Notes: generated by a model from the letters alone, not told the origin. Shown: positions 15,483 to 24,301, counted from the stretch's first letter. The stretch: 64,000 nucleotides of DNA from UBA4736 sp002404015 (GCA_036747295.1 DAIOCN010000011.1:1-64000), one strand, 5' to 3'. Translations and numbers: made by a program.

Positions 15483-15845
15483 CTAGGGGACGCTGAACAG
15501 CACGTAGCCCGCGGCCACTGTCCCGAGTGCCGCGAGGCCATAAGTGAGCACGCCGACAACCAGCTTGCCGCCGTGGACGCCGAGGTCCAGCAGCAGGTAC
15601 CGGAAGCGGTGCGCGCACACATAGAACGTGGTCGCGAATATGACGAGCAGGTAGATCTTCACGAGCGGGTTGGCGATGACGGCGGCGAACGTGTCATAGC
15701 TCCTGTCCGGGTAGCGCACGAGCCCGAGCGGCCCCAGCACGCCCTGGACCAGGATGTGCGCTGGCACCAGGATCGCGGTGAGCACCGCGCACTGCGCGAA
15801 TGTGGCCCAGAGCAGGGCAGGCACCCGATCGGGCGTGCGCTTCAT
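15483..15845 (-). CDS. frdD: fumarate reductase membrane subunit D
   Basis: A 120-residue hydrophobic anchor with three membrane segments, almost the same length as Escherichia coli FrdD (119). The ATG overlaps the frdC stop. The conserved HRFRYLLLDLGVHGG lies before the last segment. With FrdC it would hold the quinol site of a haem-free quinol:fumarate reductase. Operon order frdA-frdB-frdC-frdD is canonical. Assignment depends on topology, length and context. Confidence 0.88.
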   Translation of the reverse strand: MKRTPDRVPALLWATFAQCAVLTAILVPAHILVQGVLGPLGLVRYPDRSYDTFAAVIANPLVKIYLLVIFATTFYVCAHRFRYLLLDLGVHGGKLVVGVLTYGLAALGTVAAGYVLFSVP

Positions 15846-16246
15846 CAGCGCCCCGCCCAGACCAGCAGGCCGATGATGATCGCCGAGGCGATCAGGAGAC
15901 CGCTGAAGGCCCCGCCCGCGATCGCCCGGGCGGGCACCGTCCGGTCACCCAGCGGGATCCGCATGATCAGGCCGGAGAGGCTGAGAAACGTGTAGCTGTG
16001 CCACAGCGCAAACCCCAAGCAGACGACGCTGAACGCGATGAAAGGGCCCGACAGGTGGGGGTGGTAGCCGGCGCGGCCATCCCTCAGCCGCCAGATCTCG
16101 ACCAGGAACCAGACCATCCAGGCCGCGATCGGGATCGCGGTGAACTCGCGGACGACGTACAGCACATAGCCTCGGCGGCGCAGGAACCAGTCGCCCGGCA
16201 GGTGCTGGCGGTAGGTCGTCGGCCCGGCTGGGGACTCCGCGCTCAC
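15845..16246 (-). CDS. frdC: fumarate reductase membrane subunit C
   Basis: A 133-residue anchor with three membrane segments (E. coli FrdC has 131 residues). The GTG at 16246 is chosen because it overlaps the frdB stop and gives the family length; a longer reading would overlap frdB by about 100 bases. The motif WFLRRRGYVLYVVREFTAIP before the first segment matches the family. It forms the quinol-binding membrane domain with FrdD. Confidence 0.9.
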   Translation of the reverse strand: MSAESPAGPTTYRQHLPGDWFLRRRGYVLYVVREFTAIPIAAWMVWFLVEIWRLRDGRAGYHPHLSGPFIAFSVVCLGFALWHSYTFLSLSGLIMRIPLGDRTVPARAIAGGAFSGLLIASAIIIGLLVWAGR

Positions 16247-16977
16247 TTCCCGCCCCAGGGCAGAAGCATGCCCAGCGTGCTCTCGAACTTCGTCTGCTGG
16301 ATGGCCTTGGCGGGATCCACTCCCTTCGGACAGACGGCCGAGCACTCACCGACGAAGCTGCAGTCCCAAACCCCATCGTTGCCGATCACGGTCAGCATCC
16401 GCTCCCGCCCCCCCTCGTCCCGGGAGTCGAGGTCGTAGCGGCGGGCCAGCGCGATGGCGGCCGGGCCGATGAAGCTGGGCTCGATCGCGATGACCGGGCA
16501 GGCCGAGTAGCAGAGCATGCAGTTGATGCACATCCCGAACTGCCGGTACTGGTCGATCTGGGCGGGGCGCTGCAGGAGCTCGCCGGCCGCCAGCGCGACG
16601 GGCTCCTTGCGGATGATCCAGGGCTTGACCGAGGCCAGCTTCTCCATGAAGGAGCTCATGTCGATGACCAGGTCGCGGATGATCGGAAAGTTGGCCAGCG
16701 GGTCGACCACCACGGGGCCCGGCGCGTAGTCCCTCAGGAAGACGGAGCAGCCCAGCTTGGGCGTGCCGTTGACGTTCATGCCGCAGCTGCCGCAGATCCC
16801 CATCCGGCACGACCAGCGGTAGGTCACGCTGCCGTCGATGTGGTTCTTGATGTAGTTGAGGCCGTCGAGCACGACCATGTCGTCCTCGAAGGGGATGGTG
16901 TAGGACTGCCGGCGGGGGGCCGCGTCGACCGCCGGGTCGTATCGGGCGACCGCCAACGTGATGGTTCGTTCTGCCAA
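16243..16977 (-). CDS. frdB: fumarate reductase iron-sulfur subunit
   Basis: A 244-residue ferredoxin-type subunit. CRMGICGSCG and a cysteine 12 residues later bind [2Fe-2S]. CINCMLCYSACP and CSFVGECSAVCP bind the [4Fe-4S] and [3Fe-4S] clusters. The start is the TTG at 16977, with GAGGAGG about 14 bases upstream. It passes electrons from menaquinol at FrdCD to FrdA. The 20-base gap from frdA indicates cotranscription. Confidence 0.94.
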   Translation of the reverse strand: MAERTITLAVARYDPAVDAAPRRQSYTIPFEDDMVVLDGLNYIKNHIDGSVTYRWSCRMGICGSCGMNVNGTPKLGCSVFLRDYAPGPVVVDPLANFPIIRDLVIDMSSFMEKLASVKPWIIRKEPVALAAGELLQRPAQIDQYRQFGMCINCMLCYSACPVIAIEPSFIGPAAIALARRYDLDSRDEGGRERMLTVIGNDGVWDCSFVGECSAVCPKGVDPAKAIQQTKFESTLGMLLPWGGK

Positions 16978-16997
16978 CTTGCCTGCTATTCCTCCTC

Positions 16998-18710
16998 TCA
17001 GTAGGTCCGGGCTTTAGGTTCGAAGCTCGTGATGCGCACCGGCTTGTACTCGAGCCGGGGTGGCCCGCCCGGCACCGGGTAAGCCAGCGTGTGAGCCAGG
17101 TAGCGGTCGTCGTCGCGATCAGGGAAGTCGCGGCGCGCGTGTGAGCCCCGGGATTCCCGCCGGGCAAGGGCCGAGTGGGCGATCGCCTCAGCGCCGTCGA
17201 GCAGGAAGTCCAGCTCGAGGGCGCCGGTGAGCTCGGTGTTGAAGGTCCGGCTGCGATCGTCCAGGCGCGCGTTGCCGAAGCGCTCGCGCAGCTCCTCGAC
17301 CTCTCCGACCAGCTGGGTCAGGCCGGCCTCCGTGCGGAAGACGCCGGCGCCCCGATCCATCGCTCGCTGCAGGTCCTCGCGGATCTCGCCGATGCGCTGG
17401 TCGCCGCCGGTGCGATCGAGGTACGTCCGGGAGATCCGGCGAGTCTCATCGGTCACCAGGGCGGCGACCGGGTTGTCGGTGACCGGCTTGGCCTCCAAGG
17501 CGTGCAGGGCGGCGGCGCGGCCGGCCGCCTTGCCGAAGACCAGACATTCGGGCAGCGAGTTGGAGCCCAGGCGGTTGGCCCCGTTGATGCCGACATTGGC
17601 GCACTCCCCCGCCGCGTAGAGGCCGGCCAGGGTGGTGGCTCCGTACCAGTCGGTCTCGATGCCGCCCATCATGTAGTGCTCCACCGGCCGGACCGGCATG
17701 GGGTCCTTGACGATGTCGATGCCCATGAACTCCTGGGCCAGCTCGCGCATGAAGGGCAGCTTCTCGTCGATCTTCTTCTCGCCCAGGTGGCGCACATCGA
17801 GGTGCATGTAGTCGCCGTAGGAGCTGTGGAAGCCGCGGCCCTCCTCGAACTCGGTGGTCATCGCCCGCGAGATGATGTCGCGCGGCCCCAGCTCCATCTT
17901 CGCGGGCACGTAGCGCTCCAGGAAGCGTTCGCCCTCGGCGTTGGTCAGGTAGCCGCCCTCGCCGCGCACGGCCTCGGTGATCAGGATCCCCGTGCTCGGC
18001 ATGCCGGTCGGGTGGAACTGGACGAACTCCATGTCCTTGAGCGGCACACCGGCCCGGTAGGCGAGCGCCATCCCGTCGCCGGTACAGATGCTGCCGTTGG
18101 TGGTGAACTCGAAGATGCGGCCGTTGCCGCCAGTCGCCAGCACGACCGACTTGGCGGTCAGGGCCTGCATCTCGCCGGACGCCATATCGAGGCCGACCAC
18201 GCCCACGCAGCGGCCGTCCTCAACCAGCAGCGAGGTCACGAACATCTCGTCGTGGCGGTTGATGCGGTCGAACTGGAGCGAGGTCTGGAAGAGCGTGTGC
18301 AGCATGTGGAAGCCGGTCTTGTCGGCGGCGAAGCAGGTGCGCCAGGTCGTCATGCCGCCGAAGGGCCGGACCGCGATCCGCCCCTCTTCATCGCGGCTCC
18401 AGGGACACCCCCAGTGCTCGATCTGGTAGACCTCCAGGGGGGCGCCCCTGACGAAATACTCGACCACGTCCTGGTCGGCCAGGTAGTCGCTGCCCTTGAT
18501 GGTGTCGAACGCGTGCGTCTCGAAGCTGTCCGGCTCGCGCAGCACGGCCGCGCAGCCGCCCTCGGCGGAGACGCTGTGGCTGCGCATCGGGTAGACCTTG
18601 GAGACGAGGCCGACCTGGATCGTGGGATCCTCGCCGCACGCGGCGATCGCGGCTCGCAACCCTGCCAGTCCCCCGCCGACGATCAGCACGTCGTAGCTGG
18701 GGAACTCCAT
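16998..18710 (-). CDS. frdA: fumarate reductase flavoprotein subunit
   Basis: A 570-residue FAD subunit reducing fumarate to succinate. VLIVGGGLAGLRAA lies at about 7-20, the covalent FAD histidine is in RSHSVSAEGG, QFHPTGMP and HYMMGGIETD line the active site, and ESRGSHARRD is near the end. The ATG at 18710 puts the Rossmann strand at the N terminus. TAGCAT lies 11 bases upstream. With FrdB, C and D it makes a separate complex from the Sdh at 10067-13355, presumably for anaerobic or reverse electron flow. Sequence alone does not prove direction; the two-anchor architecture is the argument. Confidence 0.93.
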   Translation of the reverse strand: MEFPSYDVLIVGGGLAGLRAAIAACGEDPTIQVGLVSKVYPMRSHSVSAEGGCAAVLREPDSFETHAFDTIKGSDYLADQDVVEYFVRGAPLEVYQIEHWGCPWSRDEEGRIAVRPFGGMTTWRTCFAADKTGFHMLHTLFQTSLQFDRINRHDEMFVTSLLVEDGRCVGVVGLDMASGEMQALTAKSVVLATGGNGRIFEFTTNGSICTGDGMALAYRAGVPLKDMEFVQFHPTGMPSTGILITEAVRGEGGYLTNAEGERFLERYVPAKMELGPRDIISRAMTTEFEEGRGFHSSYGDYMHLDVRHLGEKKIDEKLPFMRELAQEFMGIDIVKDPMPVRPVEHYMMGGIETDWYGATTLAGLYAAGECANVGINGANRLGSNSLPECLVFGKAAGRAAALHALEAKPVTDNPVAALVTDETRRISRTYLDRTGGDQRIGEIREDLQRAMDRGAGVFRTEAGLTQLVGEVEELRERFGNARLDDRSRTFNTELTGALELDFLLDGAEAIAHSALARRESRGSHARRDFPDRDDDRYLAHTLAYPVPGGPPRLEYKPVRITSFEPKARTY

Positions 18711-18721
18711 CTTCGCCGTAA

Positions 18722-18727
18722 ATGCTA
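18722..18727 (-). promoter_or_regulatory. -10-like box TAGCAT for the frd operon
   Basis: Minus-strand TAGCAT (18727-18722) is followed by 11 bases and the frdA ATG. Spacing is slightly longer than the usual 6-8 seen here. Confidence 0.35.
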
Positions 18728-18758
18728 GCGGTCGCACGGGCCCGCCGTGGGCGGCCGG

Positions 18759-18764
18759 TATCAT
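18759..18764 (+). promoter_or_regulatory. -10-like box TATCAT
   Basis: TATCAT is followed by 8 bases and the ATG at 18773, consistent with a leaderless transcript of the DinB-like gene. Confidence 0.45.
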
Positions 18765-18772
18765 CTGGGGGC

Positions 18773-19240
18773 ATGGCCGTCGAGCTCGCTCGTGACTTCG
18801 ATGAGCTGGTCGCGGAGATCATCTCCTTCGCGGAGAGCTGCTCGGCCGAGGAGTGGCGGACGCTCTGCCCCGAAGAGGAGCGCACCGTCGGCGTGGTGTT
18901 CGACCACATCGCGGACGGCTACGTCGCGGTCGACCGCTGGATCACCAGCCACATCGCCGGGCGACCGGTCCTGACCACTCCCGACGCCATCCACGAGGCC
19001 AACGCCATCCACGCCAGGACGGTGGCCGACCGGCCCCAGGCGGAGACGATCGCCCACCTGCGAGAGAGCGCGCTCCGCACCTCCGATCTGTTCGCGTGCC
19101 TTACCGAGGAGCAGCTGCACATCGCCCAGCCCTTTGGTCCGGCCGGCGGTCTGCCTGTGGAGACCACCCGGTTGGTGGCGCTGGCCAGCCGGCACGGAAG
19201 CTCCCACTTCGAGAGCATCCGGAGCGCGCTCGGGCGCTAA
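18773..19240 (+). CDS. DinB-like four-helix-bundle protein
   Basis: A 155-residue helical protein of the DinB/YfiT superfamily. A histidine in VVFDHIADGYVAV (about 45) and HGSSHFESIR near the C terminus are candidate metal ligands. Members include mycothiol- and bacillithiol-dependent transferases, but no thiol partner can be named. It is monocistronic, divergent from frdA and followed by the dispersed two-hairpin element. Confidence 0.75.
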   Translation: MAVELARDFDELVAEIISFAESCSAEEWRTLCPEEERTVGVVFDHIADGYVAVDRWITSHIAGRPVLTTPDAIHEANAIHARTVADRPQAETIAHLRESALRTSDLFACLTEEQLHIAQPFGPAGGLPVETTRLVALASRHGSSHFESIRSALGR

Positions 19241-19246
19241 GACGAC

Positions 19247-19353
19247 GGGGGAGGAACCTCGCGGTTCCTCCCCCGGACCTACCTCCCTTTTGGAGTGGGC
19301 TCTTTGTCAGTGTGCTTGGAAGAAGGACTCAAACGGCCCGGCGGAGCCGGGCC
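19247..19353 (-). repeat. two-hairpin intergenic element, copy 1
   Basis: It fills the gap between the convergent DinB-like and potassium channel genes, in minus orientation. Hairpin A is GGCCCGGC/GCCGGGCC with a three-base loop (19335-19353). Hairpin B is GGGGGAGGAACC/GGTTCCTCCCCC, 12 perfect pairs (19247-19274). An AAAAGGGAGGTAGG spacer precedes hairpin B. It is homologous to 28172-28293 and 41518-41625 with base changes that keep the pairing. A likely role is two-way termination or a REP-like element. Confidence 0.75.
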
Positions 19354-19387
19354 TCCGCACCGCATTTTGCACTCGTCAGGTTCCGGC

Positions 19388-20488
19388 CTAACCCACCCTG
19401 GTGGGGTCCTGGGGGACGGCGGCGCTGGTGGCGTGCCGAAACCGGAGAGGTGAGCGGTCGCCGACCCACTGGGCGGGAGGCGAGGCCCAGTAGCGTGCGA
19501 GCGAGTTGACACGGCCGGCGTAAGTCAGCCTCTTGGCCTGGAAGGCCTCCCACGATTCGCTCTCAGGCCGAAGAGCGTAGCCCGCCGCCTCCAGTCGGAT
19601 CCGCGCCTGCACGAACTCCTCGAACTCCACCCCCACGAAGGCCTCGCCGTCGAGGCGGAAGTACTGGGCCAGGTCCTCGATGCAGTGGCCGCCGACCCAG
19701 CTCGCCATCTTGGCCCAGCCCTTCGATCCGTCTTCGATGGTGGTCAGGACCAGGGTGGCCGCGTCCATGATCGCCCCCAGGGAGCTGATCCAGGAGTCGT
19801 TGTCGTGGCTCGACCGGAAGTAGGCCAGCACCGGGTAAGCCAGGTGGCTGTCCAGGACCTCCGCCGACCAGCGCTGCCAGCGTTCGAAGGCGGCGTCCAG
19901 CTGGTCGATCATCCCGGCCCGGCGGTACGTCTCCAGGAAGGTGACGCCGGAGGGGGGCGCTCCTGCGCTGGCCTCCAGAGTCACCACCTCGATCTCCCGG
20001 CGCTGAAAGGAGCCGAACAGCGAGAACAGGAATGTGACGACCAGGGCGAACGTGCCGAGGCCGGTCGCCCCCGCGGCCAGGCTGATGAACCGGGCAGGGA
20101 TGCCGACAGCCGTGTAGTCGCCGAAGCCGATCGTGAGCAGGGCGGTGCCGGCGAAGTACAGCGACGCCCAGTAGTCGGGCGGAACGGGCCGGATCTGGTC
20201 GCGAAGCGCGTCCAGAAGGGTGCCGAAGCCGACGATCAGCAGCGTCACCCAGACGACCAGCAGCAGGATCACCACGAACGGCCCGAATGCGCCCAGGATG
20301 CGCTCCCGCCGCTGCCCTGACCGGGTTCGAAGGCCGGCCCTGCGGAAGGCCGACCAGCTGATCCGGAGTACGTGCCGGCTGAAGCGCAGCCAGCCGCTGG
20401 AGGCGCGAGGCACCACCACCGACTGGAAGATGTCGACCAGCGTAAGGCTGATCAGCAGCGCCCCCGCCAGCCCCTCGACGAACCGCAC
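19388..20488 (-). CDS. potassium channel family protein (two-pore-helix ion channel)
   Basis: A 366-residue membrane protein. After one N-terminal membrane segment (about 2-26) come a second (about 67-95), a pore helix ending in the selectivity filter TIGFGDY (about 117-123) and the inner helix (about 133-160). The remaining 200 residues are cytoplasmic and mostly helical with no RCK or cyclic-nucleotide domain that I recognise. The filter TIGFGD predicts K+ selectivity. It starts at a GTG 55 bases after the dipeptidase stop and may be cotranscribed with it. The regulatory input is unknown. Confidence 0.85.
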   Translation of the reverse strand: MRFVEGLAGALLISLTLVDIFQSVVVPRASSGWLRFSRHVLRISWSAFRRAGLRTRSGQRRERILGAFGPFVVILLLVVWVTLLIVGFGTLLDALRDQIRPVPPDYWASLYFAGTALLTIGFGDYTAVGIPARFISLAAGATGLGTFALVVTFLFSLFGSFQRREIEVVTLEASAGAPPSGVTFLETYRRAGMIDQLDAAFERWQRWSAEVLDSHLAYPVLAYFRSSHDNDSWISSLGAIMDAATLVLTTIEDGSKGWAKMASWVGGHCIEDLAQYFRLDGEAFVGVEFEEFVQARIRLEAAGYALRPESESWEAFQAKRLTYAGRVNSLARYWASPPAQWVGDRSPLRFRHATSAAVPQDPTRVG

Positions 20489-20543
20489 GCTCAGTGAAAC
20501 CGGGGACCGGGGCGCCCACTTCCAAGCGGGCGGGAGCCCAGGC

Positions 20544-21527
20544 TCATGCGGGGAGCGACCGGCGCAGGAACTCGATCCAGTTGCCGCCCATGATGCCGGC
20601 GACCTGGCGCTTGCTGAAGTGGACCCGGAGCATGGATTCCAGGCCCGGCAGGCGGCTCAGGCTGCGGAGCGGGGAGTCCTTGGCGGCGAAGCCGCCGTCG
20701 TTGTCCGTCCCCAAACCGACGTGCTCGGGTCCCCCCGCCGCACCGGCCAGGTGGCGGACGTGGCGGACGACGTCCTCCAGGCGGGCGGGCCGGCCGTCCG
20801 ACCGGAGGTGCCGGCGGAAGAAGCTGACGCCCACCACGCCGCCGCGGCGGCCGACTTCGGCGACAGTTGCGTCGCTGAGCTGGCGGTCGCCGGGGTTCAG
20901 CGCGCGCGCGTTGCTGTGGGAGGCCATCAGGGGTCCCGTCCAGGCCTGGAAGGCATCCTGGACAGCAGCCTCGGCGAGGTGGCTCAGGTCCAGGATCAGG
21001 CCCTGCCTCCGCATCCGCCTCAGGAGCTCGACGCCCAGCTCGGTCAGGCCGCCGGGGGCGCCGGTGCCGCCCGAGTAGCGTGTCCGCGACCAGGCCGGGC
21101 CGACGATCCTGACGCCGGCCTCGGCCCACTGCTTGACCTGGGCGGGCTCCTCGATGGGGTCGGCGCCTTCCATCAGCAGCACGGCGGCCAATCGCCCCGG
21201 CCGCCAACCCCGCAGGTGGCGCTCCAGGCCCGCCCGGTCGACGATCAGGGGCAGGCCGACCGCCGCGTAGTAGCCGGCCTGGGCCCTGGCCATGAGGTGG
21301 GCCTCGCGAGGCGTCCGGTAGGAGAAGCCGGTCTTGAGGGTCCGGTTCTCCGCCGGAGCGCAGTAGATGGTGGCCAAGACCAGCCCGATGCCCGCCTCGA
21401 CCAGCGCGGCTCGGCTGACCAGGTAGCCGGGTGCCACCGGCTGATCGAAGCCGCGGCCCTCGGCCAGTGCGTTCCACGCGATGTCGAGGTGGGCGTCGAC
21501 GATCACGGCAGTCTCATCAGAGGGCAA
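20544..21527 (-). CDS. membrane dipeptidase (peptidase family M19)
   Basis: A 327-residue zinc dipeptidase of the renal dipeptidase family. DAHLDIAW near the N terminus supplies the HxD zinc ligands. An acidic bridging ligand is in LLMEGADPIE, the histidines are in DLSHLAE and ASHSNARAL, and GLGTDNDGG is close to the end. It has no signal peptide, so it is probably cytoplasmic despite the family name. The TTG at 21527 overlaps the psuG stop region; a GTG at 21506 is possible. It lies in a run with psuG, psuK and an aminopeptidase, which together suggest salvage of breakdown products. Confidence 0.9.
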   Translation of the reverse strand: MPSDETAVIVDAHLDIAWNALAEGRGFDQPVAPGYLVSRAALVEAGIGLVLATIYCAPAENRTLKTGFSYRTPREAHLMARAQAGYYAAVGLPLIVDRAGLERHLRGWRPGRLAAVLLMEGADPIEEPAQVKQWAEAGVRIVGPAWSRTRYSGGTGAPGGLTELGVELLRRMRRQGLILDLSHLAEAAVQDAFQAWTGPLMASHSNARALNPGDRQLSDATVAEVGRRGGVVGVSFFRRHLRSDGRPARLEDVVRHVRHLAGAAGGPEHVGLGTDNDGGFAAKDSPLRSLSRLPGLESMLRVHFSKRQVAGIMGGNWIEFLRRSLPA

Positions 21528-22386
21528 TCCACGCCCGGGCGCAGCGGGCGGCCGTTGTGGCGTTGGCGAGCACCAGCTTCACATTGACAGTCACCGAGCG
21601 CCCGCCCGAGAGCTCGGCAATCCGGGCCAGCAGCGCGGGGGTGGCGTCGGGACCGCTGGCGTCCACCTCGGCCAGGGCCCGCTCGACCATGCCCTCCGCG
21701 CCCACCAGCTCCTCGGGCGGCGGCTGGGCAACCACCACACCCTGGCTGCCGGTCGCCCAGGCCGCGGCCAGGGCCCGAGCGGTGGCTTCCGGGCCGTCCA
21801 CCCTGGCATCGACCCGGCGGCCGCTGTGCGCGGAGTAGAAGGCCGGGAACTCGTCGCAGCCGTAGCCGAGCACCGGGACGCCCAGCGACTCCAGGCGCTC
21901 CAGCGTGAGCGGGATGTCGAGGACCATCTTGGCCCCCGCGCAGATCACGGCCACCTGCGAGCGCGCCAGCTCGGCCAAGTCTGCCGACTCGTCCTCGGGG
22001 TGGCCGCGGTGGACGCCGCCGATGCCGCCGGTCGCCATGAAGCGGATCCCCGCCATCGCGGCCGCGCGCATCGTGGCGGCGACCGTGGTCGCGCCCAGCT
22101 CGCCGGCGGCCAGGGCGGGACCCAGGTCGCGCGAGCTGAGCTTCCGACTCGGCGAGGCCGCCAGCCGCTCGAGCTCGACCGGCTTGAGCCCGACCCGGAG
22201 CTCTCCGTCCATGACGGCGATCGTAGCCGGCACCCCACCCTCGCGCCGGATCGCCGCCTCGCAGCCGAGGCCGGCCTCGAGGTTGTGCGGCGCCGGCAGG
22301 CCCTGGGCCACGATGGACGTCTCCAGGGCCACCACGGGTACGCCCGACGCCAGGGCGTCGGCCACCTCCCGCGAAACCCTGATCAA
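21517..22386 (-). CDS. psuG: pseudouridine-5'-phosphate glycosidase
   Basis: A 289-residue enzyme that splits the C-C bond of pseudouridine 5'-phosphate to uracil and ribose 5-phosphate. The family signature FMATGGIGGVHRG is at about residues 114-126. ETSIVAQGLPAPHN near the N terminus and GYGCDEFPAFY in the middle also fit. The TTG start overlaps the psuK stop (TTGA). With PsuK it forms a complete pseudouridine catabolic pair; uracil would feed the Upp encoded at 49952-50572. Confidence 0.94.
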   Translation of the reverse strand: MIRVSREVADALASGVPVVALETSIVAQGLPAPHNLEAGLGCEAAIRREGGVPATIAVMDGELRVGLKPVELERLAASPSRKLSSRDLGPALAAGELGATTVAATMRAAAMAGIRFMATGGIGGVHRGHPEDESADLAELARSQVAVICAGAKMVLDIPLTLERLESLGVPVLGYGCDEFPAFYSAHSGRRVDARVDGPEATARALAAAWATGSQGVVVAQPPPEELVGAEGMVERALAEVDASGPDATPALLARIAELSGGRSVTVNVKLVLANATTAARCARAWIAL

Positions 22387-23219
22387 GGGCGAGCGCCCAG
22401 CTTGGTGACGGCTCGAGAGCCGACCAGGACCGCCCGGCCCGCCGCCTCCAGCGGGGTGGCGCCGTCCAGGTAGGAGGCGCAGAAGGCCGCGGCGAAGGCA
22501 TCGCCGGCCCCGTTGGCGTCGAGCTCGTCGACGGTAGGGGCAGGCACGCGGCGACTGAAGACGCGGCAGCCGCGCGAACCCAGCTTGACGACCGGGACCT
22601 TGGCCAGCCCTTCCAGGGGCACGCCCAGCTCGTCAGCCTCCCGCTCCGTGGCGAAGAGCAGCTCGGGTCGGAGCCGGGCCAGGTCGTAGGCCATCCGGGC
22701 GCCACCGTACTCGCGCAGCCCGAACGCCGACGAGAGGTCGACCGAGATGATCGCCCGGCGCGCCCGGGCCAGCTCGATTGCCTTCCAGCTGGCCGCGGCC
22801 AGCGGCTCCAGGAAGAGCGAGTAGGCGGGAACGTGCAGCAGCTCAACCCCTTCGAACCAGGACTCCTCCAGGTCGTCCGGCCGCAGCCCGATGCTGGCGC
22901 CCCGGTTGGTGGCGAAGGTGCGCTCGCCGGACGGGCCGACCAGCACGGCGATGGCGCCGGTAGCCTCGGGCCCGGTGACGGCCATCACCTCCACCCCGCC
23001 CGCCTCGATCTCGGCCACCAGCCGGCGGCCGCTCTCGTCGCGGCCGACCCGCGTGATCAGGCGCGTCCGCTCACCGAGGCTGGCCGCCCAGGCGCAGAAG
23101 TTGGCGGCCTGGCCACCACCCTGCACCTGGATGCTGGCCGGGCTGTCGTCGTTGAGCCGGAGCTGTCCCTCGGGCGCGATCGTGACGTCCAGCAGCAGCT
23201 CACCGATCGCAACAAACAC
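22383..23219 (-). CDS. psuK: PfkB-family carbohydrate kinase, probable pseudouridine kinase
   Basis: A 278-residue ribokinase-fold enzyme. The first signature GGGQAANFCAWAASLG is at about 35-50 and the catalytic second signature DANGAGDAFAAAF at about 231-243. Coupling to psuG by a 4-base overlap points to phosphorylation of pseudouridine, although family members also use other ribosides. The GTG start lies 2 bases after a strong hairpin (23222-23288) in the leader. Confidence 0.88.
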   Translation of the reverse strand: MFVAIGELLLDVTIAPEGQLRLNDDSPASIQVQGGGQAANFCAWAASLGERTRLITRVGRDESGRRLVAEIEAGGVEVMAVTGPEATGAIAVLVGPSGERTFATNRGASIGLRPDDLEESWFEGVELLHVPAYSLFLEPLAAASWKAIELARARRAIISVDLSSAFGLREYGGARMAYDLARLRPELLFATEREADELGVPLEGLAKVPVVKLGSRGCRVFSRRVPAPTVDELDANGAGDAFAAAFCASYLDGATPLEAAGRAVLVGSRAVTKLGARP

Positions 23220-23221
23220 CT

Positions 23222-23288
23222 AGCAGGCCGTTGAAAGAGGAATCGACGGTGCTTCGGCGCCCATGCGGACCTCTTTCAACACCCTGCT
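23222..23288. repeat. hairpin with 19-base arms and a repeated 24-base core
   Basis: Arms at 23222-23240 and 23270-23288 pair at 17 of 19 positions, mostly through GTTGAAAGAGG/CCTCTTTCAAC. The loop carries a 24-base segment (23245-23268) found again at 35698-35721 with 22 of 24 identical. It fills the gap between the aminopeptidase stop and the psuK start, so on the transcript it lies directly before psuK. Confidence 0.6.
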
Positions 23289-23293
23289 GCCAT

Positions 23294-24295
23294 CTAAACG
23301 AGGAACCGGCCGGCTTGCATGATGGGCCGGCCGTCCACGACCACGTCGGCGTGGCTGGCCAGCACGTCCACGTGGGTCGGGCACGACCAGTCGGCTCCGG
23401 TCTCGTGGCCGTAGGGGTCGCCGAAGGCCACGTGCACCCCCGGGAACTTCTCGTCCTGCAGGAAGTTGCCGACGATCCTCGTCAGGCCGACGTTGGTCCC
23501 GATCGCGAACTCGCCGGCCCGGTTCGAGCAGGGGTTCTGGGCGAAGTACTCGGCGATCTCGGCCTCGATCTCGGGGTGGCCCGACATCTCGACGCCGGCC
23601 ACGAAGCCCGCTTTGACGCGGAGCCTGACCGGCTCCTCGAAGAGCCGGTACCTGGGCGCGAAGTGGTCGCCCATCTCCTCGCCCACCAGCAGGCCGTCCA
23701 GGCTGAGCGGGGCTGTGAAGACCTCGCCCTCGGGCAGGTTTCCCCAACGACCCTGCTCGTGGTAGCGAGCGTCGCAAGGCACCCACTTGCGGCTGGGGCT
23801 GAACGTCGCGACCAGCTCCGTGCCGAGCTTCGTCGTCACCTCGATCCGCGTGGCTTGACGCACGACCTCGAAAACGCGGCGCGTGACGCGGTAGATCTCG
23901 TCGTAGTCCGCGGTCATGCCGTCGAGCATCAGCTCGCGGTCGATTCCGATCATGTGCCCGTGGCGACAGCGGAGCTCCTCGGTGAGCAGCTTGAGCATTG
24001 GCTGCCGGAACGCCAGCTCGCCGGGCATGCCCTCGCCGATGAAAAAAGAAGCGCTCGGCCGGAAGCGAAAGATGTCCTCGGCGAGGCTCTTCGGGAACTC
24101 CCGAGCCGGCCGTTGGAGCACCTCCTCCATGGTCCACGAGCGCAGCTCGGCACCCGTCGAGCGGACCTCCTCCTCGATCGCCTCGGCGATGTCGGCGCGC
24201 TCCCGATCATTGATGATCGCGACCCGGTCGCGCTCGGTAATGCCCAGGCAGGTCCTGACCGCGTTTCGGGCGCCGGGGGCGTATTCGGGCAGCAC
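23294..24295 (-). CDS. aminopeptidase-like metallohydrolase (M29/leucyl aminopeptidase T type)
   Basis: A 333-residue protein of the thermophilic aminopeptidase (M29)-like group. Histidines and acids in EEMGDHFAPRY, FGDPYGHETGADWSCPTHVD and the final GRPIMQAGRF are candidate zinc ligands. The GTG at 24295 lies exactly 6 bases after TATCCT. It is the first gene of the psuK-psuG-dipeptidase run. Peptidase activity is inferred from family resemblance; the substrate is not known. Confidence 0.75.
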   Translation of the reverse strand: MLPEYAPGARNAVRTCLGITERDRVAIINDRERADIAEAIEEEVRSTGAELRSWTMEEVLQRPAREFPKSLAEDIFRFRPSASFFIGEGMPGELAFRQPMLKLLTEELRCRHGHMIGIDRELMLDGMTADYDEIYRVTRRVFEVVRQATRIEVTTKLGTELVATFSPSRKWVPCDARYHEQGRWGNLPEGEVFTAPLSLDGLLVGEEMGDHFAPRYRLFEEPVRLRVKAGFVAGVEMSGHPEIEAEIAEYFAQNPCSNRAGEFAIGTNVGLTRIVGNFLQDEKFPGVHVAFGDPYGHETGADWSCPTHVDVLASHADVVVDGRPIMQAGRFLV

Positions 24296-24301
24296 TCGCT
24301 C

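Noticed and set aside
17175..18728. Long plus-strand open frame (517 codons) opposite frdA
   Set aside because: It is antisense to a gene with full flavoprotein motifs. Its sequence is the low-complexity His/Asp/Arg/Val pattern that GC-rich antisense frames produce.
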